Below the pieces are notes generated by a model. That model was not told the origin of the DNA. It saw only the letters and a program-made list of their open reading frames with translations, and ran no database searches. A stretch of 23,580 nt of DNA, from positions 1 to 23,580 of the forward strand of contig JBNJDR010000027.1 of NCBI GenBank assembly GCA_051745085.1, read 5' to 3'. Made by a program: the position numbers and the translations under genes. Below, in pieces: positions 1-6,304 of the stretch (the first letter of the stretch is position 1; each line of letters begins with the position of its first letter). The stretch comes from Halonatronomonas sp051745085 (GTDB lineage Bacteria > Bacillota > Halanaerobiia > Halanaerobiales > Halarsenatibacteraceae).

Positions 1-44
1 ATTATATCAACCGAAATATAATTTAGCAATATTTTTCTAAATTT

Positions 45-74
45 TTGCAGCCGCCGCGAAAGATATAGTATAAT
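45..74 (+). promoter_or_regulatory. Probable sigma-A promoter of the first gene
   Basis: A perfect TATAAT -10 box lies at 69-74. A partial -35 match, TTGCAG, lies at 45-50 with an 18-base spacer. The G-rich Shine-Dalgarno run GGGGGG (102-107) sits 7 bases before the ATG at 115. The -10 is strong and the -35 is only a 4/6 match. Confidence 0.5.
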
Positions 75-114
75 ATAATTACAGCAAGAAAAACAATAAA
101 TGGGGGGATAAATT

Positions 115-1020
115 ATGAAACGGGTAATCCTATTCATTCTCATCGCTGTCCTGCTTCTCTTCCCGGCGCACGTTAAGGCCAACCTGCTCACCCCTGTCAG
201 TCCGGACCTGGAAATTTCCCACAATATCGAAGAGGCCTATCTTTTCTGGAACGGCGAGACCCAGCTCAGCGGAGGTCAGAGTCAGGTTGAGTATTCCGGT
301 CAAGGATATGTCCTCTCTGTCATCCCTCTAACCGGCCCCAGTAAAACAGCCGACCTGGCTGAAGACTTGGGCAACCGCTTCCGGCGTCAGCTCCTGGAGA
401 GACCTCGGGGCTTCGAGCTGCCGGAACCCCTCTATTTGATGATCGATCTGGATAACATCGTAAATCCTAGCGCAAGCTCTCAGGTAACTTTGACCGCTGG
501 AGAAGAGAGCGCTGCCCGCACCGATCAGCTGGAAGATCACGTCATGAAGTTCCTCACCGACCAGGTAGATGAATCAGAACTGATCGACATAACTTTACCG
601 GCTAATTTGCTCAACCGCCCCGGGAGTGAGTCACTCTCTGGCTTCCTGCTCCAGCTTTACCATTTACCCGAATCAGAAACAGAAGCTGAGCAGACGGTCT
701 GGCTGCGCAGTCAGGATTGGGAGACTGAGCAGGACCAGATGTTCTATCCTCTGGCTGACACGCAGGCCGAAAGATTTCAGGGCTTTGCCGTGATGGCCGA
801 TGATGAGCCGGTCTGGCTCACTTATGGCCCAGCTGATTTTAGCCGCTACGTACCCATATCTCTGACCACCCCGGTCCACCTGGCTGCTTTAGATACCGAT
901 CTAATCGGTTTCTATCCGACTATAGTTATCTACAGCCAGTATCTTCAATTCGAGCGGCCTGCTGACGGCTTCGCTCAGGATCTCAAAATATACGGCGATC
1001 CCGTCCACCTTATTCGTTAA
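115..1020 (+). CDS. Exported protein of unknown function
   Basis: This 301-residue protein is not recognised. The N-terminus (residues 1-22, MKR followed by a long Leu/Ile/Val run ending in HVKA) is a typical Sec signal peptide with probable cleavage after residue 22. There is no lipobox cysteine, so the product is probably periplasmic. The mature part is acidic, has no further membrane segment and contains no cysteine. The ATG follows a GGGGGG ribosome binding site by 7 bases and has its own promoter upstream. The gene converges with the next one, and the two stop regions overlap by 11 bases, so the pair share a compact 3' end without room for a separate terminator. Function cannot be assigned from sequence; a role in the cell envelope is only a guess from the signal peptide. 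Confidence 0.8.
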   Translation: MKRVILFILIAVLLLFPAHVKANLLTPVSPDLEISHNIEEAYLFWNGETQLSGGQSQVEYSGQGYVLSVIPLTGPSKTADLAEDLGNRFRRQLLERPRGFELPEPLYLMIDLDNIVNPSASSQVTLTAGEESAARTDQLEDHVMKFLTDQVDESELIDITLPANLLNRPGSESLSGFLLQLYHLPESETEAEQTVWLRSQDWETEQDQMFYPLADTQAERFQGFAVMADDEPVWLTYGPADFSRYVPISLTTPVHLAALDTDLIGFYPTIVIYSQYLQFERPADGFAQDLKIYGDPVHLIR

Positions 1021-1723
1021 TCCTGACCTCATACAGGTTCAAGGGTAGAGGCGGGGCAGCGGTGATCTCGCCGGACAGATCATAGCTGCCCTGCAGCTCT
1101 TCCGGCAGCCGGACCGTCTCCTGCCAGCTTCTCAGCTCATAAGCTGCCAGCTCTATTTCCCGTAGGGCCATGGTATAAACCCGACCCTGAGACAGCTTCC
1201 AGGCCACTTCGTCGTCCTGGCGCAAATAAAGTTCCAGGCTCTGGCCGCTGTTAAAATTTAAAACTTGATCCTCGTCGCTCACATTCCAGAGTTGAACCGT
1301 AACTTCCAGGGCCTGATCGGGTTCTAACTCGGAATCCGCCAGGCTCAACCAGCTGATATAAGTCAGATTTACTCCGGAGATCTCAGCTGCCAGCCGGGTG
1401 GTTAGCTCTGGGCCAATATATATTTCTCCGGATTCACTCTCGGGAGCCTGGTGCAGAGGGCAGCCCTTGTATTCCTGGTAACCCAACTTAAACGAAGTAG
1501 ATTCCTCGGCACCGATTACTTCAACCCTGCATTCTTCCACCGCGATCTCCCAATCGAGAACAGAACTGAGTTGATCTAAACTGAGATAATACCTGCCGTC
1601 CCGTTCCCGGGGCGGCATATTTAACAACAGGGAATCGTCTTCTAGAGTAACCAGGTTAGCTTCCGCCTGAACAGGTAAAGCCAGCAGCAACACAAGTAAA
1701 ATCCAGATCATGATATATCTCAT
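1010..1723 (-). CDS. Exported protein with stalk-like and BsuPI-like domains
   Basis: The 237-residue product begins with a signal peptide (residues 1-22, cleavage near QAEA). Residues about 28-90 resemble the copper-amine-oxidase-N / stalk domain common in Firmicute surface proteins: a short beta-rich unit with a 'DGRYYLSLDQLSSVLDW' pattern. Residues about 125-235 resemble the BsuPI fold (intracellular proteinase inhibitor family): an immunoglobulin-like beta sandwich with conserved features such as 'NVSDEDQVLNFNSGQSLEL' and a late 'Y.V.I' strand. Two cysteines (in VEECRVE and YKGCPLH) could form a disulfide outside the cytoplasm. The ATG is preceded by GAGGAGGA, 8 bases upstream. The domain calls are by eye. 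Protease inhibition is a family label rather than an activity shown here; many BsuPI domains are simply extracellular modules. Confidence 0.75.
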   Translation of the reverse strand: MRYIMIWILLVLLLALPVQAEANLVTLEDDSLLLNMPPRERDGRYYLSLDQLSSVLDWEIAVEECRVEVIGAEESTSFKLGYQEYKGCPLHQAPESESGEIYIGPELTTRLAAEISGVNLTYISWLSLADSELEPDQALEVTVQLWNVSDEDQVLNFNSGQSLELYLRQDDEVAWKLSQGRVYTMALREIELAAYELRSWQETVRLPEELQGSYDLSGEITAAPPLPLNLYEVRINE

Positions 1724-1936
1724 AGTTAGTTCCTCCTCACTTATTAATTCTTGCTTAACCAGAGATATTCCTGCAAAGAAAAATCTGCCGCGTTTAATTC
1801 TCCGCTTAAATCATCCTATCCAGCTGGTCTTCCTTCATTCTCTGGTAAATATTATATTTGTTCATTTAATTACAAAATATCCAAATTTTTTTGTCGATTT
1901 TTATGAATTAATCCTATAAATTTAATCAATTTAGTC

Positions 1937-1954
1937 ATATTTAAATTTAAATAT
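1937..1954. repeat. 18-base perfect AT palindrome
   Basis: The sequence ATATTTAAATTTAAATAT is its own reverse complement and is followed on the plus strand by a run of five more T residues. It could be a regulator site, an AT-rich DNA-bending element, or chance in a very AT-rich stretch. Confidence 0.4.
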
Positions 1955-2063
1955 TTTTTCTGAGCACAATTTACTATTTTTTAACTAATACTTAAAATGT
2001 TTATACTCTTTGAAATATAGGGGTTATTTCTGTTTTTTTATCGAATAAAAAATATGTATCCCC

Positions 2064-2124
2064 TTGACATAAATTTCACGTAGTGGTACTATAAAAATGT
2101 GAATATAATATCATTATAAGGAGG
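2064..2124 (+). promoter_or_regulatory. Sigma-A promoter and RBS of the Tat-protein/tatA operon
   Basis: A perfect TTGACA -35 box (2064-2069) and a TACTAT -10 box (2087-2092) are separated by 17 bases. An AAGGAGG ribosome binding site (2118-2124) lies 9 bases before a GTG start at 2134. It is one of the best promoters in the window and suggests strong expression of the redox protein and tatA. Confidence 0.85.
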
Positions 2125-2133
2125 CAAAAAGAA

Positions 2134-2853
2134 GTGACAGAACACAATTGTGAAATCGAATGTAAAGAATGTAATGATGGCAAGAAGGTTGATCGAAGAA
2201 CGGCTCTGAAAAAACTGGCCGGTTATACTGCCGGGGCAGCTTTAGGTGGAATGGCTCTGGCCAATCCAGGCAAATTATTTGCTGCTGACAATTCTGAATT
2301 CCCATGGCCCTATAAAAAATTGGACGTAGAACAGGTTAGAAAATTAGGTCACGAAGGTTATTACTTAGGTAACTGCTCTTCAGGTTCTTTTTATGCTGTC
2401 ATGTCTGCTCTAGATGAAAAAGTCGGCGAACCTTATGACCAATTCCCATATACACCCCCGAACAACATGATGCATTTCGGCGGCGGCGGAATCGTCGGTC
2501 AGGGTATGTGCTGCGGCGCTCTACTGGGCTCATTTGCGGCAATCAATCAAGTTACAGACTCAGCTACAGCCAAGGAGCTTTCTTCTGAGCTGATGAAATG
2601 GTACAAGGATACCAGCTTACCTACTGACACTGCCAACGATTACGGAACCAATCAAGAATTTTTAGTCGATGAATATCACAGCACCGAATTTATCGAACCT
2701 ACTGTGGCCGATTCTGCTTTATGTAGAGACTCAGTTGGCAACTGGATGTCAGAAACCGGGATCAGCCATGGTGATCTTCGCCGGAAAGAAAGATGTGCCC
2801 GTTTGACAGGCGATGTTGTAGCTAAAGCTGTAGAATTAATAAACAACGCATAA
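2134..2853 (+). CDS. Tat-exported C_GCAxxG_C_C / split-Soret-like redox protein
   Basis: The 239-residue protein starts at GTG, fixed by AAGGAGG 9 bases upstream. Residues 20-50 form a twin-arginine signal (R21 R22, then TALKKLAGYTAG, small hydrophobic residues, and probable cleavage near A50). The mature part matches the C_GCAxxG_C_C family and its split-Soret cytochrome branch: NC81SSGSFYAV, then FGGGG(116-119)IVGQGMC126C127GALLGS, then LC197RDSVGNWM, then KERC221ARLTGDV. These cysteines are typical metal or redox ligands in the family. No CxxCH heme-c motif is present, so covalent heme binding is not supported. An oddity is three cysteines (C6, C10, C13) in the long n-region before the RR pair. 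The tatA gene follows after 42 bases, consistent with export of this protein by Tat in the folded, cofactor-loaded state. The substrate is unknown. Confidence 0.85.
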   Translation: MTEHNCEIECKECNDGKKVDRRTALKKLAGYTAGAALGGMALANPGKLFAADNSEFPWPYKKLDVEQVRKLGHEGYYLGNCSSGSFYAVMSALDEKVGEPYDQFPYTPPNNMMHFGGGGIVGQGMCCGALLGSFAAINQVTDSATAKELSSELMKWYKDTSLPTDTANDYGTNQEFLVDEYHSTEFIEPTVADSALCRDSVGNWMSETGISHGDLRRKERCARLTGDVVAKAVELINNA

Positions 2854-2895
2854 GTAATTTCATGCTGGATGCATTAACACCAGGAGGTGAAAGTT

Positions 2896-3066
2896 ATGTT
2901 TGGTCTTGGAGCTCCTGAATTGCTCATAATCCTGGTTATCGTACTGGTAATCTTTGGTCCGGCCAAGCTGCCGGAAATCGGCCAGGCTATCGGCTCAGGT
3001 ATCAAAGAACTAAAACAGGCTACTAAAGAAATGGAAAGTACAGTTTCTCTGGATGACGATAAATAA
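2896..3066 (+). CDS. tatA: Sec-independent translocase component TatA
   Basis: This short gene encodes 56 residues. Residues 1-20 (MFGLGAPELLIILVIVLVIF) are the single membrane helix, followed directly by the conserved hinge FGPAKLPEIGQAIG and an amphipathic helix with SGIKELKQATKE. This is the diagnostic TatA/TatE architecture, and the C-terminal tail is shorter than in enterobacterial TatA. AGGAGGTG (2882-2889) sits 6 bases before the ATG. TatA oligomerises to form the translocation site together with TatC; no tatC or tatB is in the window. The gene follows a Tat-signal protein in the same orientation with no terminator between, so the two are likely one transcript. A strong hairpin ends the unit just downstream. 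Confidence 0.95.
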   Translation: MFGLGAPELLIILVIVLVIFGPAKLPEIGQAIGSGIKELKQATKEMESTVSLDDDK

Positions 3067-3082
3067 ATTTTGCAAAAAAGAA

Positions 3083-3125
3083 CTCCGCCCGGGCTAATTA
3101 AACTTAGCTCAGGCGGAGCTTTTTT
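3083..3125. terminator. Bidirectional rho-independent terminator between tatA and hcp
   Basis: Bases 3083-3097 and 3104-3118 form a 15-pair stem (CTCCGCC...GGCGGAG at the base, two G-U wobbles) with a 6-base loop. On the plus strand it is followed by a T run at 3120-3125 (tatA side). On the minus strand the A run at 3074-3079 gives a U run after the same stem (hcp side). It therefore serves both converging transcripts. Confidence 0.93.
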
Positions 3126-3147
3126 ATTTCTTATGATGTTTTATCTG

Positions 3148-4833
3148 TTATTCAGCCATGATAGCGGCGACATCTTCTTCTGCGTCGCCGGTAGGCTTGA
3201 TGTCGAACTTATCAACCAGCACGTTGAGGACGTTCTCGGAAACGAAAGCAGGAAGCCTTGGTCCAAGCCTGATCCCCTTGACGCCGACGGCAAGCAGAGC
3301 CAGTAGTACTGCTACGGCTTTCTGTTCGTACCAGGCGATGTCGTAAGAGATAGGCAGTTCGTTGATGTCATCAACCCCGACCGCTTCAGCCAGTTTCTGA
3401 GCAATAACTACCAGAGAGTAAGAATCATTACACTGCCCAGCATCTAAGACTCTAGGGATGCCGCCGATATCGCCGAGATCCAATTTGTTATAGCGGTACT
3501 TAGCGCAGCCGGCTGTCAGAATAACAGCATCCTCCGGCAGTTCTTTAGCTACGTCGGTATAGTAATCCCTATTCTTAAGTCTACCGTCGCAGCCGCCCAT
3601 GACAACAAATTTGCTGATATCTCCATTCTGGATGGCTTCGATAACTTTATCTGCTACCGAAAGCACGGTATTGTGGGCAAAACCCCCGGTAATGGTTCCA
3701 GACTCCAGTTCTTCTGGAGGCTGACATTCTTTAGCTTTTTCGATGACCGGACTGAAATCCTTGCTGTCGCCTTCCGGACGATCTTCGATAAAGGTTAGGC
3801 CTTCAAATCCAACTACACCGGTATTAAAGACCCTATCTTTATAAGAGTCTTTCGGTGGAACCAGGCAGTTAGTGGTCATCAGGATCGGTCCGTTAAACTT
3901 CTCGAACTCTTCCTTCTGCTTCCACCAGGAGCCTCCGTAGTTACCTTTGAGATGATCGTACTTTTTGAATTCAGGATAAGAGTTAGCTGGAAGCATTTCA
4001 CCGTGGGTGTAGATATCTATACCCTCATCTTTTGTCTGCTCCAGCAGTTCCTTGAAGTCCTTAAGATCATGACCACTGACCAGAATACCCGGCCGATCAT
4101 CGACGCCGATGTTTACTTCGGTTGGCTCGGGATGACCGTAAGCGGATGTATTGGCTTCATCTAACAGGGCCATCGTCTTCACCGCATAATCACCGGTCTC
4201 GAGGACGAGAGCGGTCAGATCATCTGCATCCAGGCTGTCATCTAAGGTAGCAGCCAGACCTTTCTGCATGAAGTTGAAAATATCTTTATCTTTCTTATCT
4301 AAAATGTAAGCGTGATCAAGGTAAGCGGAAATCCCCTTAATCCCGTAAATTGTCAATTCGCGCAGCGACCGGACATCCTCATCTTTAGTATCCAGGACGC
4401 CGACAGAGAATGCTTTGGCTTCGAATTCATCTCTGCTCCCGCTCCAGATAGCTGGATCAGGCAGTTCACCATCATATTCTTTACCGTGTTCTTCCTGATA
4501 AAGCTTATTGAACTTCTCAGCCACTTCATCTCTAAGTTCTAGAGCCTCTTCCGTCTTTTCCACAAAATACCCTGTGTCGAAGTTGGCGTTGGTAATAGTG
4601 GCAAATAATCCTCGTGTTATAAAGACATCGGTATCTTCCGATGTATCTGAACCTAATTCTCTCAGTTTTTCTCCATAGAAGGAGATACCTTTGAGTACGT
4701 AAATCAAGAGATCCTGCATATTAGCTGTGTCCGGCTTTTTGCCGCAGACACCCTGAACAGTACAGCCTTCGTTTTTAGCTGTCTCTTCACATTGATAACA
4801 GAACATATCGTAATTTTCCATTTCTTTTACCAT
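3148..4833 (-). CDS. hcp: Hybrid-cluster protein (hydroxylamine reductase/NO detoxification)
   Basis: The 561-residue protein has the full Hcp signature. N-terminal cysteines C12-x2-C15-x8-C24-x5-C30 (CYQCEETA...GCTVQGVCGK) ligate the cubane cluster in the class I (anaerobe) spacing. Hybrid Fe-S-O cluster motifs follow in order: TTNCLVPP, MGGCDGR, TAGCAKYRYN and LDAGQCNDSYS. Hcp is a cytoplasmic enzyme that reduces hydroxylamine in vitro and acts in nitric oxide reduction and nitrosative stress defence in several bacteria. The first ATG is preferred because AGGGGG lies about 9 bases upstream, although MENYDMF four codons later is also possible. The gene is monocistronic: its 3' end meets a bidirectional terminator and a 20-base palindrome of CRP/FNR type sits upstream. 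No hcr reductase gene is adjacent. Confidence 0.97.
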   Translation of the reverse strand: MVKEMENYDMFCYQCEETAKNEGCTVQGVCGKKPDTANMQDLLIYVLKGISFYGEKLRELGSDTSEDTDVFITRGLFATITNANFDTGYFVEKTEEALELRDEVAEKFNKLYQEEHGKEYDGELPDPAIWSGSRDEFEAKAFSVGVLDTKDEDVRSLRELTIYGIKGISAYLDHAYILDKKDKDIFNFMQKGLAATLDDSLDADDLTALVLETGDYAVKTMALLDEANTSAYGHPEPTEVNIGVDDRPGILVSGHDLKDFKELLEQTKDEGIDIYTHGEMLPANSYPEFKKYDHLKGNYGGSWWKQKEEFEKFNGPILMTTNCLVPPKDSYKDRVFNTGVVGFEGLTFIEDRPEGDSKDFSPVIEKAKECQPPEELESGTITGGFAHNTVLSVADKVIEAIQNGDISKFVVMGGCDGRLKNRDYYTDVAKELPEDAVILTAGCAKYRYNKLDLGDIGGIPRVLDAGQCNDSYSLVVIAQKLAEAVGVDDINELPISYDIAWYEQKAVAVLLALLAVGVKGIRLGPRLPAFVSENVLNVLVDKFDIKPTGDAEEDVAAIMAE

Positions 4834-4876
4834 TTCTTTTAACCCCCTGTATTCTTATTAATCTACTCAATATTTT

Positions 4877-4896
4877 ATTGTAAACCAGGTTACAAT
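4877..4896. promoter_or_regulatory. Probable CRP/FNR-family (HcpR-like) operator of hcp
   Basis: ATTGTAA-6 bases-TTACAAT is a perfect inverted repeat with 7-base arms, centred at 4886.5, about 53 bases before the hcp start. Read on the hcp strand, its core GTAAC-N4-TTTAC is one base from GTAAC-N4-GTTAC, the type of motif I recall being proposed for HcpR in some Firmicutes. The left arm contains TACAAT on the minus strand, a possible -10 box, so whether the site activates or represses cannot be decided. Confidence 0.65.
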
Positions 4897-4965
4897 TCTA
4901 TGACATTTCTCACAGAGCAGAAACAAATGGACAGAAATCGGAAAAATTACACCTATTACTTTCAG

Positions 4966-5523
4966 CTAGAACAGGATCCGGGAGTCTTCTTTTAACCTTT
5001 CGGGCAAAGCCTGCAAAATCAACAGAGCGATAAAACCTCCTGCCACTGCCGTATACAGCTGAGGCAGGCTCATCACCTGAGCGATCGGTTCAGGTACCTC
5101 CACAATAAAGCGAACAGTCCAGGCCAGGATAGCAAACTTAACTAACGCAGCAGCTATGACACCTATTATAGGGGTCAGAGAGAAAATTTTCATACTGGCT
5201 CTCTTTGATTTTTTTCTAACCTGACTCCAGACTATAAAGTAAAAAGTCAGGACCAACATACCGTTGCCGAATGCTATAGCCGGGATCATCGGTCCCAGCG
5301 GGGGAGGCAGAATGCCCCGAAAAAAAGCAATAACCGGAGTAAATATTCCGATCAGGACCCCTGAAGCCGGGCTAACTATGGCCGCAGCTATCAACAGAAT
5401 TGCGTTGATGGCCGGCCCGGTGATAGGTTGAGGAAAACCACCCATCTGAAAGGTTAAAGCCAGGGCCAGCAAGATTGCGGTTCTGGTCCAAAACCGGAGC
5501 GAAGAAAACGTTGGTTCTGCCAT
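4966..5523 (-). CDS. ECF transporter S-component-like membrane protein
   Basis: This 185-residue, highly hydrophobic protein has about five membrane segments. They cover roughly residues 12-30, 38-60, 75-98, 113-135 and 150-172. A basic loop (VRKKSKRASMK) sits near residue 105. The size, the N-terminal 'LLALALTFQMGG' region and the 'GPMIPAIAFGNGMLVL' segment are like substrate-binding S components of energy-coupling-factor vitamin transporters. No EcfA or EcfT gene is nearby, which is usual for group II ECF systems with a shared energizing module. The ATG follows AGGTGAT closely and lies 4 bases after the DUF368 stop codon, so the two genes are surely co-transcribed. The ligand cannot be inferred. 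A generic small membrane protein is the alternative. Confidence 0.65.
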   Translation of the reverse strand: MAEPTFSSLRFWTRTAILLALALTFQMGGFPQPITGPAINAILLIAAAIVSPASGVLIGIFTPVIAFFRGILPPPLGPMIPAIAFGNGMLVLTFYFIVWSQVRKKSKRASMKIFSLTPIIGVIAAALVKFAILAWTVRFIVEVPEPIAQVMSLPQLYTAVAGGFIALLILQALPERLKEDSRILF

Positions 5524-5527
5524 TCAA

Positions 5528-6304
5528 TCACCTACCTTTCTGTCGAGATGTGAACTCGGTAAATAAGACAACCGTCACTAAACCTAGAATAAAGAAGATG
5601 ACTTGAGCCCGGCCAAATTGTGACGGGAGGGCCGACTGGAACGAGCCCAGGATCAAACCCGTGAGAAAAAGCATCAGAGCCCGGCGAAAATGTTTAAGCA
5701 GCCAGACTAAAATCCAGGCAAAGATGATTAAACCAACAGCCAGACCGGCTCCAAAGAAAAGCAGGGGCAGCAGATCGAAGCGAGAAATTGCGGCGATCAC
5801 CGGTCGATAAACGCCCATCATGACCAAAACGGTCCCCCCACTAATCCCGGGGAGGATCATGGTGATGCTGCCCACCACTCCTCCGATAAATATCTGCTGA
5901 TAAGTAGCAGTGGAAGGAGCTGAAGCCAGTTCATGGGTCAGATAATAAGCCATGAAGATACCCAGAAAAACAGCCAGCAGATCGAGCAAAATCTTCGTGT
6001 TTTTGCGAAAGCCGCCGGCTTCCTTCAGGGTAACCTTGGTGGAAGCCAGAATCATCCCCGCCAAAAAAGCATAAACCGCAGCCGTATATAGATTAAACAA
6101 CCGCTCGATCACGGTAGCACCGAAGAAGGCACCTGCTGCAGCCCCCAATCCAAAGGGAATCAGGAACTTGAGATTTATCTTTTTCAAAGCTTTCAGCAAA
6201 GGTTCATATACATAGAGAATGAGAGCCACCGTCCCGCCGCTGATGCCCGGCAGCGTATTTGCCAAACCCAGCGGGAAACCCTGGAGAAACCGTTTAACGT
6301 TCAC
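5528..6304 (-). CDS. DUF368 family membrane protein, possible polyprenyl-phosphate translocase
   Basis: The 258-residue protein has eight or more hydrophobic segments and two matching halves. Each half carries the family hallmark PGISGGT: residues 19-25 (GLANTLPGISGGTVALIL) and 152-158 (ITMILPGISGGTVLVMM). This inverted-repeat-like layout is typical of DUF368. Members of the family (PopT) have been reported to return undecaprenyl phosphate across the cytoplasmic membrane, which would fit an envelope-building operon; applying that role here is inference. The start is GTG at 6304, 8 bases after GGAGGT, and overlaps the end of the GH65 gene by 11 bases, so translation is probably coupled. The ECF-like gene follows after 4 bases. 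Confidence 0.88.
   Translation of the reverse strand: MNVKRFLQGFPLGLANTLPGISGGTVALILYVYEPLLKALKKINLKFLIPFGLGAAAGAFFGATVIERLFNLYTAAVYAFLAGMILASTKVTLKEAGGFRKNTKILLDLLAVFLGIFMAYYLTHELASAPSTATYQQIFIGGVVGSITMILPGISGGTVLVMMGVYRPVIAAISRFDLLPLLFFGAGLAVGLIIFAWILVWLLKHFRRALMLFLTGLILGSFQSALPSQFGRAQVIFFILGLVTVVLFTEFTSRQKGR

Larger units (their letters stand above)
1724..2133. other. AT-rich intergenic region without a gene
   Basis: This 410-base divergent spacer is much richer in A and T than the flanking genes. It holds the ribosome binding site of the leftward gene near 1730-1738, an 18-base AT palindrome (1937-1954) and the promoter and ribosome binding site of the rightward Tat-protein gene (2064-2124). 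No convincing coding sequence, tRNA or repeat was seen in the rest. A 69-codon frame over its left side has no ribosome binding site and no recognisable product. Confidence 0.6.

Noticed and set aside
1710..1919. 69-codon plus-strand frame in the AT-rich gap
   Set aside because: It begins inside the start region of the leftward gene, has no ribosome binding site, and its translation is typical of random AT-rich DNA.
4920..4965. Terminator after the ECF-like gene
   Set aside because: No GC-rich hairpin with a U run was found on the minus strand, so read-through toward hcp cannot be excluded.
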